Shown here: positions 50,851-59,599 of the stretch, one piece after another
Position numbering within the stretch: position 1 is the stretch's first letter
Layout: every line of letters begins with the position of its first letter
DNA from: Gallionellales bacterium GWA2_60_142
GTDB taxonomy: Bacteria; Pseudomonadota; Gammaproteobacteria; Burkholderiales; Gallionellaceae
DNA: 64,000 nt
Assembly (NCBI GenBank): GCA_001801085.1
Contig: MGWR01000011.1
Coordinates: 1 to 64,000, forward strand
Direction: 5' to 3'
The notes under the pieces: model-generated
Database searches by the model: none
What the model saw: only the letters and a program-made list of their open reading frames with translations
Told to the model about the DNA's origin: nothing
Made by a program: the position numbers and the translations under genes

Positions 50851-52728
50851 ATGAATATCCTCTACGAAGAAGACGGCAGTTTCAAGGTCGGCAGCATCAT
50901 GACCGACAACACCACCTCCCTGCAGGTCGAGAGCCTGTCCGGCAAACGCAGCAAGATCAAGGCTGCAAACGTGATGCTGCGCTTCACCCAGCCCGCGCTG
51001 TCCGAGTTTCTGCCGCAGGCAGAAGCGATGTCTGCGGACATCGAGACCGAATTCCTGTGGGAATGCTGCCCGCAGGAGGAATTCGGCTTCGAGCAGATCG
51101 CCGCCGAATATTACGGCCACCAACCCAGTTCGCTGGAGGCCGCCGCCGCGCTGATTAGGCTGCACGGCGCGCCTATCTACTTCCACAAGAAGGGCAAGGG
51201 GCGCTATCGCGCCGCGCCGCCGGACGTGCTGAAAGCGGCACTGGCCGGAGCCGAGAAAAAGCGCCAGCAGCTCGCGCTGCAGGAGCGCATAACGACGCAA
51301 CTGATCGGCTTCGAACTCCCGCCGGAATTCACCGCACAATTGCAGCAGCTGCTCTACAAGCCGGATCGCAACACGCTGGAAGTCAAGGCGCTGGAAGCCG
51401 CCTGCGCGGCGACACACCTGTCCGCGGCGCATCTGCTGCACCGCTGCGGCGCGATCCCGTCCACCTTCGATTACCACTACAACCAGTTCCTGTCAGAACA
51501 CTTCCCCAAGGGCACAGGCTTCCCACCAGTGGAGCTCGCCACTTGGGAAGAGCTGCCGCTGGCGACCGCGAGCGCTTTCAGTATCGACGACGCGACGACG
51601 ACCGAGATCGACGACGCGTTCTCGATAGAGAAACTGCCGAACGGAAACTGGCGCATCGGCGTACATATCGCCGCGCCCGCGCTGGGCATGCCGCGCGACT
51701 CCGACGGCGACAAGATCGCGGTCGAACGCCTGTCCACGGTGTACATGCCCGGCAACAAAATCACCATGCTGCCGGACAGCATCGTCGAAGCTTTCACGCT
51801 GTGCGCCGACCGCGTCTGCCCGGCACTGTCGATGTACAACGAGGTAGACACGGAGACGCTGGAACTGCTAAACCACGAGAGCCGCGTCGAACGCATCCAC
51901 ATCGCCGCGAACCTGCGCCACGACACGCTGGAGCCGCTGTTCAACGAACAGACTCTCGCGGAAGGCAAACTCGATTACCCCTATGCGCCCGAACTGGCGC
52001 TGTTGTGGAAACTGGCGCAGAAGCTGGAAGCGGGACGCGGCAAGCCTTCCGACAACAGCACGCAACAGGTCGATTACAACTTCCACGTTGAAAACGATCC
52101 GTCTAGCGAGCACGCCAGAGTCAGCATCACCAACCGCCGCCGCGGCTCGCCCATCGACAAGGTGGTGTCCGAGCTGATGATCCTGGTCAACAGCGAGTGG
52201 GGCAAGCACATCGCCGAGCACGGCTTCGTCGCGATCTACCGCACCCAGCAGGGCGGCAAGGTCAAAATGAGCACCGTCGCCGCACCGCATCAGGGACTGG
52301 GCGTCGCGCAATACATGTGGTCGAGCTCGCCGCTGCGCCGCTACGTGGATCTGCTAAACCAGCGCCAGATCATCGCGATGCTGAACGATGCAGAGCCGCC
52401 CTATCCCAAGGGCGACACCGCGCTGTACGCGGCGATGCGCGACTTCGACACGATGTACGGCATCTATAACGACTTCCAGCGCCATATGGAACGCTACTGG
52501 TGTTTGCGCTGGTTGCAGCAGGAACAAGGCGAGGATGAGCTTGTCGTGACTGCCACCGTGCTGCGCGAGAATCTGGTGAAGCTGATCGACATCCCGCTGG
52601 TGTTCCGCGCCTCTTCGTTGCCCGAGCTGCCCGCCAACACTCGCGTGCAACTGGCCGTCACCGGTATCGACCTGCTGGATGTCAACGTGGAAACGCGCTA
52701 CGTCGCGACCGTGGAGGAAGCCGCTTGA
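50851..52728 (+). CDS. RNase II family (RNB-domain) exoribonuclease
   Basis: 625 residues. The RNB catalytic block SIDDATTTEIDDAFSIE near residues 244-260 supplies the acidic residues that bind magnesium; GNWRIGVHIAAPALGMP and VYMPGNKITMLPDSIVEAFT continue the domain. The N-terminal part is not a clear cold-shock domain, and an S1 domain is not obvious at the C-terminus. It degrades RNA from the 3' end by family function. Its stop overlaps the TonB-like gene. Confidence 0.88.
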   Translation: MNILYEEDGSFKVGSIMTDNTTSLQVESLSGKRSKIKAANVMLRFTQPALSEFLPQAEAMSADIETEFLWECCPQEEFGFEQIAAEYYGHQPSSLEAAAALIRLHGAPIYFHKKGKGRYRAAPPDVLKAALAGAEKKRQQLALQERITTQLIGFELPPEFTAQLQQLLYKPDRNTLEVKALEAACAATHLSAAHLLHRCGAIPSTFDYHYNQFLSEHFPKGTGFPPVELATWEELPLATASAFSIDDATTTEIDDAFSIEKLPNGNWRIGVHIAAPALGMPRDSDGDKIAVERLSTVYMPGNKITMLPDSIVEAFTLCADRVCPALSMYNEVDTETLELLNHESRVERIHIAANLRHDTLEPLFNEQTLAEGKLDYPYAPELALLWKLAQKLEAGRGKPSDNSTQQVDYNFHVENDPSSEHARVSITNRRRGSPIDKVVSELMILVNSEWGKHIAEHGFVAIYRTQQGGKVKMSTVAAPHQGLGVAQYMWSSSPLRRYVDLLNQRQIIAMLNDAEPPYPKGDTALYAAMRDFDTMYGIYNDFQRHMERYWCLRWLQQEQGEDELVVTATVLRENLVKLIDIPLVFRASSLPELPANTRVQLAVTGIDLLDVNVETRYVATVEEAA

Positions 52729-53576
52729 TCGCAAGCCTGACCTCGCGACTGAGCGCAGCGATGACCCTCTCGGTCGCGCTGCATGCCTTCGCGTTGTTCG
52801 GCGTCGCGCTGGTGCTGCCTGAGCCTGCCAACCTCGCCAACATGATGACGCCGCTGCAGGTGGTGCTGGTCAACAGCAAGTCGAAGACACGGCCAGACAA
52901 GGCCGACGCGCTGGCGCAGGCCAATCTGGACGGCGGCGGCAACACCGCCGAAGACCGTCAGGCCAAGACTTCGTTGCCGACCATCAGCGACGATCAGCAG
53001 TTCACGCCGGAACAGGTCGCACGGCGCGTCGCCGAACTGGAGCAGGAATCGAAGCGCCTGATGACGCGCATGAAGGGCGACTACACCGTCGCCCAGCCCG
53101 CCCCGAAAAAGGAACAGACCAGCGCCAACCGCAGCGGCGACGACCTGGTGCAGCGCAGCCTGGAGATCGCCAGGCTGGAGGCGCAGATCAGCAAGAACAT
53201 GGATATCTACCAGAAGCTGCCGCGCCGCAAGTTCATCGGCGCGCGCACCCAGGAATACCGATTCGCCCAGTACATCGAAGACTGGCGCATCAAGGTCGAA
53301 CGTATCGGCAACCTGAACTATCCCGAAGAGGCGCGCCGCCAGCAACTCTACGGCAAGTTGCAACTCAGCGTCTCGATCCGCAGCGACGGCAGTCTTGAGA
53401 GTATCGAAGTCAGCCGCTCGTCCGGGCATCGCATCCTCGACGCCGCAGCGATGCGCATCGTCAAGCTTGCCGCGCCCTATTCGTCGCTGCCGCCCGAGAT
53501 CACCAAGGACACCGACATCTTGACCATCGTCCGCACTTGGACGTTCACCAGCGCGGATCGGCTGGAAGGCGAATGA
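52725..53576 (+). CDS. TonB-like energy transducer
   Basis: 283 residues. N-terminal membrane anchor (LSVALHAFALFGVALVL), a charged and coiled periplasmic middle part (residues 90-170), and a C-terminal TonB domain (GNLNYPEEARRQQLYGKLQL, SSGHRILDAAAMRIVKLAAP). It should link ExbBD proton motion to outer-membrane receptors, but no exbBD lies here. The TTG at 52725 overlaps the RNase stop as TTGA, so I chose it; an ATG at about 52761 is the alternative. Confidence 0.85.
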   Translation: MIASLTSRLSAAMTLSVALHAFALFGVALVLPEPANLANMMTPLQVVLVNSKSKTRPDKADALAQANLDGGGNTAEDRQAKTSLPTISDDQQFTPEQVARRVAELEQESKRLMTRMKGDYTVAQPAPKKEQTSANRSGDDLVQRSLEIARLEAQISKNMDIYQKLPRRKFIGARTQEYRFAQYIEDWRIKVERIGNLNYPEEARRQQLYGKLQLSVSIRSDGSLESIEVSRSSGHRILDAAAMRIVKLAAPYSSLPPEITKDTDILTIVRTWTFTSADRLEGE

Positions 53577-53580
53577 CATC

Positions 53581-54387
53581 ATGACTGACAAATACGCCGT
53601 TATCGGCCACCCCATTTCGCACAGCAAGTCGCCACGGATCCACCGCATGTTCAAGGAGCAGACCGGCGAGGACATTTCGTACGAGGCGATCGAAGCGCCG
53701 CTGGACGGCTTCATTGCGACGATAGAACGCCTGCACAGCGAAGGCTACAAGGGCTGCAACGTGACCGTGCCGTTCAAGTTCGAGGCGTTCAAATTTGCCA
53801 CCGAGTTAAGCGAACGCGCGCAATCGGCGCAGGCGGTAAACACGCTGAGGTTCGACGCAAGCGGCATCTTCGGCGACAACACCGACGGTGCGGGACTGGT
53901 TGCCGACATCGAACACAATCTCGGCATCTCGCTGCGCAACAAGCGCGTATTGCTCATGGGCGCGGGTGGCGCGGCTTACGGCGTGGTTTTGCCGCTGCTC
54001 CATGCCGGCGCACATATCGCCGTCGCCAACCGCACTGCGGGCAAGGCGCGACAGCTCGCCGTCGCGTTCGCCGGCTCGGGCAACGTTACCGGCTGCGGCT
54101 ACGACGAACTGGGAGAGCAGCAGTTCGACGCAATCATCAACGCCACCTCCGCTGGCTTAAGCGATAGCAAAATCGAATTGCCCGAAACCATCTTCGCCCC
54201 CGGCGCACTCGCCTACGACATGATGTACGGACGCGAGACGCCGTTCATGGCGTTCGCCCGAGCACACGGCGCGCGCGTCGCCGACGGCCTCGGCATGCTG
54301 GTCGAACAGGCCGCCGAGGCATTCTTCATCTGGCGCGGCGTGCGTCCGGACACCAGCCCAGTTCTCGAAAAGTTGCGCGCAGCATGA
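53581..54387 (+). CDS. aroE: Shikimate dehydrogenase
   Basis: NADPH-dependent reduction of 3-dehydroshikimate in aromatic synthesis. 268 residues. Substrate residues in IGHPISHSKSPRIH and NVTVPFKFEAF (catalytic Lys), NTDGAGL, the nucleotide loop GAGGAAYGVV and the C-terminal GLGMLVEQAAEAF are all present. It lies between the TonB-like gene and mtgA and overlaps mtgA by four bases. Confidence 0.96.
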   Translation: MTDKYAVIGHPISHSKSPRIHRMFKEQTGEDISYEAIEAPLDGFIATIERLHSEGYKGCNVTVPFKFEAFKFATELSERAQSAQAVNTLRFDASGIFGDNTDGAGLVADIEHNLGISLRNKRVLLMGAGGAAYGVVLPLLHAGAHIAVANRTAGKARQLAVAFAGSGNVTGCGYDELGEQQFDAIINATSAGLSDSKIELPETIFAPGALAYDMMYGRETPFMAFARAHGARVADGLGMLVEQAAEAFFIWRGVRPDTSPVLEKLRAA

Positions 54388-55079
54388 AGAAATTCCGCTA
54401 CTGGAGCTGGCGCATCCTGCTCGCACTGTTCGCGCTGGTGGTGCTATACCAACTGTGGATATTCGCGCATGTGTTGTGGTGGATAAAATTCAATCCCTCG
54501 ACCAGCTCGTTCATGGATGACCGGCTGGAGCTGATGCAGGACAAGAACCCGGACGCCGAGCTGAAGCACAAGTGGGTACCCTACGAGAAAATATCCAACA
54601 ACCTGAAGCGCGCACTGGTCGCCTCCGAGGATGCGAAGTTCGTCGATCACGAAGGCTTCGACTGGGAAGGCATACAGAAGGCTTACGAGAAGAACATGAA
54701 GAAGGGCAAGATCGTCGCGGGCGGTTCGACGATCAGCCAGCAACTCGCGAAGAACCTGTTTCTCTCGACCAAGCGCACGCCTTGGCGCAAGGGCGAGGAA
54801 GTCATCATCACGCTGATGCTGGAGGCGGTGATGGACAAGCGCCGCATCTTCGAGATTTATCTCAACGTGATCGAGTGGGGTAACGGCGTGTTCGGTGCGG
54901 AAGCCGCCTCGCGTTATTACTACCGCACCAGCGCGGCGGGCCTGTCCGCCCCGCAGGCCGCCAAGCTCGCCGCGATGGTGCCCAACCCGCGCTACTACGA
55001 CAAGCATCGCGAAGCGCGCGGCCTGTTGCGCAAGACCGGCATCATCATGGCGCGGATGAACAGCGCAGAAATTCCGTAG
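54384..55079 (+). CDS. mtgA: Monofunctional biosynthetic peptidoglycan transglycosylase
   Basis: GT51 glycosyltransferase polymerising lipid II in the periplasm. 231 residues with one N-terminal membrane helix. Motifs ASEDAKFVDHEGFDWEGI (catalytic Glu), GGSTISQQLAKNLFLS, KRRIFEIYLNVIEWGNGVFG are complete. ATGA overlap with aroE fixes the start. Its TAG stop is the TAG of a GTAG-footed repeat (55076-55079). Confidence 0.96.
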   Translation: MKKFRYWSWRILLALFALVVLYQLWIFAHVLWWIKFNPSTSSFMDDRLELMQDKNPDAELKHKWVPYEKISNNLKRALVASEDAKFVDHEGFDWEGIQKAYEKNMKKGKIVAGGSTISQQLAKNLFLSTKRTPWRKGEEVIITLMLEAVMDKRRIFEIYLNVIEWGNGVFGAEAASRYYYRTSAAGLSAPQAAKLAAMVPNPRYYDKHREARGLLRKTGIIMARMNSAEIP

Positions 55080-55197
55080 GGGCGCGGCAGAAGCATTTCG
55101 CGACAACGTATCGCAAAATCCCGTAGGGGCACGGCGTAACAAAGTCAGGCAATCCACTATCCAGCAAGCTGGATGTGGAATTGACACCGCCGTGCCC
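55076..55197. repeat. GTAG-footed repeats after mtgA
   Basis: GTAGGGGCGCGG begins at 55076 over the mtgA stop. A second GTAGGGGCACGGCG begins at 55123, and its complement CGCCGTGCCC lies at 55188-55197, giving a long-spaced inverted repeat. The rest of this 192-base gap contains no gene; a TACAAT at 55240-55245 could be a -10 box for mgtE. Confidence 0.65.
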
Positions 55198-55271
55198 TTG
55201 CCATGCATCGCATCGCCGCCATTCGAGCGGCGATTCCTTTACAATAGCGCGCGAATTCAAGGGCCCGCGCG

Positions 55272-56726
55272 ATGACCGACACTAGCCACGAGAACCACCA
55301 TACCGAAAACGTGCAAGCACACCTCAAGCAGGTGGAAGCGCTGCTGCACAGGCACGCGCTGGTGGAAGAGGTGGCGCACAAACAGGAACTGCCGCGTCAG
55401 GATCGCCATGCCTTGGTCGATACTCTGCTGCACAAGCAACACCTCACCGAACTTCAGCTCAAGCTGGAGAGTCTGCACCCGGCCGACATCGCCTATATCC
55501 TCGAAGCCCTGCCGATCGAGCAGCGTCTGCTGGTGTGGGATCTGGTCAAATCGGAACGCGACGGCGAGATTCTGATCGAGGTGTCCGATTCGGTGCGCGA
55601 GTCGCTGATCGCGACGATGAACCGCGAGGAACTGCGCGCGGCGGCCGGCCAACTGGACGCCGACGAGATCGCCGACCTGGCGCCGGACCTGCCGCAGAAC
55701 GTGATGCGCGACGTGTTCAAGTCACTGTCCATCGAAGAGCGTGAACACCTGCGCGCCGCGATGTCGTATTCGGAAGACTCGGTCGGCGCGCTGATGGACT
55801 TCAACATGATCCATGTGCGCGAGGACGTGACACTAGAAGTGGTGTCGCGCTACCTGCGCCGTTTCGACAAACTGCCCGACCACACCGACCAGATATTCGT
55901 TGTGGACCGCGACGACGTGTTCAAGGGCGTGCTGCCGATCAACCTGATCGTGGTCAACGAGCCGGAAATGCTGGTTCGCGACCTGATGCTGACCGACACC
56001 ATCCAGTTGCATCCGGAAGAGAAGGCGGACCAGGCCGCGCAGGCGTTTGAGCGCTACGATCTGGTTTCCGCTCCGGTGATCGACGAAGACAAGAAACTGA
56101 CCGGGCGCGTGACGGTGAACGTGGTGCTGGACTTCATCCGCACCGAATCGGAAAGCGACCTGCTGAACCAGGCCGGCCTGCGCGAGGAAGAGGATATCTT
56201 CGCGTCAGTGTGGAAGTCGGCGAAAAACCGCTGGACTTGGCTGGCATTAAATCTGTGCACCGCATTCTTCGCCTCGCGCGTGATCGGCGGATTCGAAGAC
56301 ACGATCGAAAAGTTCGTCGCGCTGGCCGCACTGATGCCCATCGTCGTCGGTATCGCCGGCAACTCGGCGAACCAGACCACCACCATCATCATCCGCTCGC
56401 TCGCCTTGGGACAGATCACCCAGGGCAACGCGCGCCGCCTGCTGATCAAGGAACTGGCGATCAGCGCCTTCAACGGCATCGTGTGGGGCGGCATTGCCGG
56501 ACTGTTCGCCTACTTCCTGTATCACAGCGTACCGCTCGGCGTCGTGATGACCAGCGCGATGCTGCTCAACCTGATCGTGGGCGCCGTCGTCGGCATGGCG
56601 ATACCGCTGACGATGCAGAAGCTCGGGCGCGACCCGGCGATAGGCTCCAGCGTGATGATCACCGCGATCACCGACAGCGGCGGCTTCTTCATTTTCCTGG
56701 GACTGGCGACGATCTTCCTGATCTAG
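55272..56726 (+). CDS. mgtE: Magnesium transporter MgtE
   Basis: 484 residues. N-terminal MgtE domain of helical hairpins (LHPADIAYILEALPIEQRLL), a CBS pair (ALMDFNMIHVREDVTLEVV and VRDLMLTDTIQLHPEEKADQ), then five membrane helices with LMPIVVGIAGNSANQTTTII and PLTMQKLGRDPAIGSSVMIT, the pore-lining blocks. Imports magnesium, gated by binding in the CBS region. No M-box riboswitch is visible upstream. Confidence 0.95.
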   Translation: MTDTSHENHHTENVQAHLKQVEALLHRHALVEEVAHKQELPRQDRHALVDTLLHKQHLTELQLKLESLHPADIAYILEALPIEQRLLVWDLVKSERDGEILIEVSDSVRESLIATMNREELRAAAGQLDADEIADLAPDLPQNVMRDVFKSLSIEEREHLRAAMSYSEDSVGALMDFNMIHVREDVTLEVVSRYLRRFDKLPDHTDQIFVVDRDDVFKGVLPINLIVVNEPEMLVRDLMLTDTIQLHPEEKADQAAQAFERYDLVSAPVIDEDKKLTGRVTVNVVLDFIRTESESDLLNQAGLREEEDIFASVWKSAKNRWTWLALNLCTAFFASRVIGGFEDTIEKFVALAALMPIVVGIAGNSANQTTTIIIRSLALGQITQGNARRLLIKELAISAFNGIVWGGIAGLFAYFLYHSVPLGVVMTSAMLLNLIVGAVVGMAIPLTMQKLGRDPAIGSSVMITAITDSGGFFIFLGLATIFLI

Positions 56727-56748
56727 CGGTTGCACTCTTTAGTTCGTG

Positions 56749-56903
56749 CTCCGCCCGCCCCTTCGGCAGGCTCGGGCTAGGCTTTAATAGCGATGGTCCG
56801 CGGCATCTCTCATCCCCAATCGCGGCTGAAGCCGCTCCTACGAAAACCGCGACCCCCTGCGGAAACTCGCGGCCCATCATGCCGGGCAAAGCCCGGCCTA
56901 CAT
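56749..56903. repeat. Cluster of REP-like palindromes after mgtE
   Basis: Reading inverted, GTAGGAGCGGCTTCAGCCGC (56822-56842) and GTAGGCCGGGCTTTGCCCGG (56882-56902) are each GTAG followed by a short hairpin. The flanking 290-base gap to the histone H1-like gene contains no supportable open frame. Confidence 0.65.
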
Positions 56904-56941
56904 TTTTGGATCAGGCTTATCCGTTTAGTCTCTAACAAAAG

Positions 56942-56971
56942 AAAACGCCCCGTGCAAAACACGGGGCGTTT
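56942..56971 (-). terminator. Intrinsic terminator of the histone H1-like gene
   Basis: A 12-bp stem AAACGCCCCGTG and its complement around CAAAA, followed on the minus strand by TTTTCTTTTG. It can end transcription of the H1-like gene. Confidence 0.85.
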
Positions 56972-57016
56972 CAAGTAAAGCAGGCCTGCGGGGCTTGCGC
57001 CCCGCGCACATCCGGG

Positions 57017-57646
57017 TTATGCGCCCAGGATGCCCTTGCCGACCTTCTTCGCTGCAGGCTTCTTGGCTGCCGGCTTGGCGGCGACCTTCTTCACTGCTGG
57101 CTTTGCTGCGACTTTTTTGGCGACCGGCTTCTTCGCCACTGCCTTCTTCACTGCCGGCTTTGCTGCAACTTTCTTGGCAACCGGCTTCTTGGCAACAACC
57201 TTCTTCGCTGCCGGCTTTGCTGCTGCCTTCTTGGCGACTGGCTTCTTGGCGACAACCTTCTTGGCGACAACCTTCTTCGCTGCCGGCTTCTTCGCTACTG
57301 CCTTTTTCGCTGTCGGCTTGGCTGCAACTTTCTTGGCAACAACTTTCTTGGCAACAACTTTTTTCGCTACTGGCTTCTTCGCTGCCGGCTTGGCCGCGGC
57401 CTTTTTAGCTGCTGGCTTGGCTACCGCTTTTTTCGCTGCCGGTTTAGCAGCGGCTTTTTTCGCTACTGGCTTGGCTGCTACTTTCTTGGCTGCCGGCTTG
57501 GCGGCCACTTTTTTCGCTACGGGTTTTGCTGCTGCTTTTTTTGCTGCGGGTTTAGCGGCGACTTTTTTTGCGACCGGTTTAGCGGCTGCTTTTTTCGCTG
57601 CGGTTTTTGCTGCAGGGGTCGATGCGGTTGTATCGGATGTTGCCAT
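57017..57646 (-). CDS. Histone H1-like Ala/Lys/Pro-rich DNA-binding protein
   Basis: 209 residues, almost wholly built of short repeats such as AAKKVAAKPAAKK and AVAKKPVAKK, like the AlgP/Hc1-type histone H1 C-terminal domain. It has no folded region and should coat DNA nonspecifically by charge. I start at the second ATG (57646, MATSDTTAS), where GGAG is seven bases away, rather than at 57652. The coding repeats make it prone to length change. Confidence 0.85.
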   Translation of the reverse strand: MATSDTTASTPAAKTAAKKAAAKPVAKKVAAKPAAKKAAAKPVAKKVAAKPAAKKVAAKPVAKKAAAKPAAKKAVAKPAAKKAAAKPAAKKPVAKKVVAKKVVAKKVAAKPTAKKAVAKKPAAKKVVAKKVVAKKPVAKKAAAKPAAKKVVAKKPVAKKVAAKPAVKKAVAKKPVAKKVAAKPAVKKVAAKPAAKKPAAKKVGKGILGA

Positions 57647-57804
57647 TTTCATTCTCCATAAAAATTGGGGACATTCTCGCTACTCAACTTCTCGCTCAAA
57701 CGCCCTGTCCTGTAACCGTAGACGTTTGCGGCATCGGCACTCTATCCACGTTTAAAAAAACCTGCAACAAATTTCGCAACAAAGTTTTGTGAAAATTGCA
57801 ACAC

Positions 57805-59052
57805 TCACGGAAGCGTCCTCTCCCCTGCATACAGTTGTGCGACGGTCTCGCGCGCCCTCACCAGATGCACAGACGCACCGTCCACCATCACCTCTGCGGC
57901 ACGCGGACGCGTGTTGTAATTCGAGCTCATGCTCATTCCGTACGATCCCGCAGAAAGCACAGCCAGCAAGGCTTGCGGGGCTACTGACAATTCGCGCGCA
58001 CGACCGATAAAGTCTCCCGTTTCGCAGATCGGGCCGACGATATCGTAAGTCTGCGCGGGATGATTTTCGCGCTGCACCGGAAGAATTTCGTGATACGCAT
58101 CGTACAAAGCCGGACGCATCAAATCGTTCATCGCCGCATCGACGATGGCGAAATTTTTTTCTTCCCCATGCTTCAGATATTCGACTCGCGTCAGCAATGC
58201 GCCCGCGTTTCCGACCAGCACACGGCCCGGTTCGAGGATCAGTTTTTCGCTGCGGCCCTGCAATGCCTTCAGCAATGCGGCAACGTAATCCGCAATCGCC
58301 GGGGGCGTTTCGTCGCTGTAGCAAATGCCCAGTCCTCCACCCAGATCGAGATGCTCGAAGCGTATGCCTTCGGCGGCCAAGGCATCCGCCAGCACCAGCA
58401 CTTTTTCCACCGCCGCAATGAAGGGACTGACTTCGGTGAGTTGCGAACCGATGTGGCAATCCATGCCGGTGATGCGCAGATGCGGTAAGTCGCGCGCCCT
58501 GCGGTAAAGCGCTATTGCCTCGTCGTAGGCGACGCCGAACTTGTTCTGCTTCAACCCGGTGGAGATGTAAGGATGCGTCTTCGCATCGACGTTCGGATTC
58601 ACGCGCAGGCTGATCGGCGCAACTTTGCCCATGCTGCCGGCGACTTCGTTCAGGCGCTCCAGCTCCGCAGCCGACTCGACGTTAAAACACAGGATGCCCG
58701 CATCCAAAGCCATACGCATTTCGGCGACACTCTTGCCGACGCCGGAGAACACCACCTTGCCTGCATCGCCATCCGCCGCGATCACGCGCTGCAGCTCACC
58801 GCCGGAGACGATGTCGAAACCTGCGCCGAGACGCGCGAACACATTCAGGATCGCCAGGTTGGAATTCGCTTTCACCGCATAGCAAATCAGGTGCTCGCGC
58901 CCTTGCAGCGCATCGGAAAACTGGCGGTAGCCGTCGGTCAGCGCAGCGCGCGAATACACGTAACAGGGCGTGCCGTACTGCGTAGCGATGTCCGCCAGTG
59001 GAACCTGCTCGACGCACAGCGCGTCGTTGCGATATTGAAAATGACTGCTCAT
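57805..59052 (-). CDS. lysA: Diaminopimelate decarboxylase
   Basis: PLP enzyme making L-lysine from meso-diaminopimelate. 415 residues. The PLP lysine is in ICYAVKANSN, followed by GAGFDIVSGGEL, the HIGSQ motif, the GGGLGI phosphate loop, and the second-domain PICETGDF. The ATG at 59052 overlaps the lptM stop as ATGA. Typical lptM-lysA-dapF type order; dapF is not visible in this window. Confidence 0.96.
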   Translation of the reverse strand: MSSHFQYRNDALCVEQVPLADIATQYGTPCYVYSRAALTDGYRQFSDALQGREHLICYAVKANSNLAILNVFARLGAGFDIVSGGELQRVIAADGDAGKVVFSGVGKSVAEMRMALDAGILCFNVESAAELERLNEVAGSMGKVAPISLRVNPNVDAKTHPYISTGLKQNKFGVAYDEAIALYRRARDLPHLRITGMDCHIGSQLTEVSPFIAAVEKVLVLADALAAEGIRFEHLDLGGGLGICYSDETPPAIADYVAALLKALQGRSEKLILEPGRVLVGNAGALLTRVEYLKHGEEKNFAIVDAAMNDLMRPALYDAYHEILPVQRENHPAQTYDIVGPICETGDFIGRARELSVAPQALLAVLSAGSYGMSMSSNYNTRPRAAEVMVDGASVHLVRARETVAQLYAGERTLP

Positions 59053-59192
59053 GATCGATTGTCCGTACAAAAAGTTGTTTGCGATGCCGCGAAGGATTGT
59101 GCTGCGGGAAGCTTGAGCGGCCCTTTCTTGCCACAGCCTTGCAGCGACAAGGCCAGAGCCACGATAATGGCCAACGTGAGTTTCAGGCGCAT
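59049..59192 (-). CDS. lptM: LptM-like small lipoprotein
   Basis: 47 residues read from the ATG at 59192: MRLKLTLAIIVALALSLQGC is a lipoprotein signal with lipobox LQGC, then GKKGPLKLP, the family hallmark after the lipidated cysteine. It assists LptD assembly in E. coli. The short C-terminal half is divergent. Translationally coupled to lysA, divergent from cyaY. Its small size hides it from ordinary gene calls. Confidence 0.85.
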   Translation of the reverse strand: MRLKLTLAIIVALALSLQGCGKKGPLKLPAAQSFAASQTTFCTDNRS

Positions 59193-59247
59193 GATTGTCC
59201 ACCAGATAATTTAAGAACGTTAACTTGGCAGATTATAAAGGCTCAAC

Positions 59248-59559
59248 ATGATCGAAAGCGAATTCAACCAACTGGCCGATGCCGCGCTGTCGCGCATCGA
59301 GAAGGCTATCGACGACTGCGGCGGCGATGTCGAGTGCAACCGTAGCGGCAATGTGCTGGAGATCGAGTTCGACAACGGCCAGAAGATCATCGTCAACCGC
59401 CACGACATCAACCAGGAGATATGGGTCGCCGCGAAGTCAGGCGGCTTTCACTATGCCTGGAAGGACGGCATCTGGCACAGCCAGCGCGACGACAGCGAAC
59501 TGTACAGCCGATTGATTGAACTGTTCGCGGCACAGGGCGAAACCATCGACCTGCCGTAG
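59248..59559 (+). CDS. cyaY: Frataxin homologue CyaY
   Basis: 103 residues, iron-binding modulator of iron-sulphur cluster assembly. The acidic first helix (ESEFNQLADAALSRIEKAID) and the sheet region GNVLEIEFDNGQKIIVNRHD and IWVAAKSGGFHYAWKDGIWH match frataxin. Its stop TAG is the foot of a REP-like repeat. It is divergent from lptM-lysA as in many proteobacteria. Confidence 0.96.
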   Translation: MIESEFNQLADAALSRIEKAIDDCGGDVECNRSGNVLEIEFDNGQKIIVNRHDINQEIWVAAKSGGFHYAWKDGIWHSQRDDSELYSRLIELFAAQGETIDLP

Positions 59560-59599
59560 GTCGGGCTCCGCCCGACATGGTGGGCAGAGCCCACCCTAC
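59556..59599. repeat. Back-to-back REP-like pair (BIME-like) supplying two stop codons
   Basis: GTAG-GTCGGGC-TCC-GCCCGAC on plus faces GTAG-GGTGGGC-TCT-GCCCACC on minus. The left GTAG is the cyaY stop and the right one the stop of the YgjP-like peptidase gene. Confidence 0.85.

Noticed and set aside
57017-57646. Direct repeats as a CRISPR or satellite
   Set aside because: They are codon-level repeats of a Lys/Ala/Pro-rich H1-like protein.
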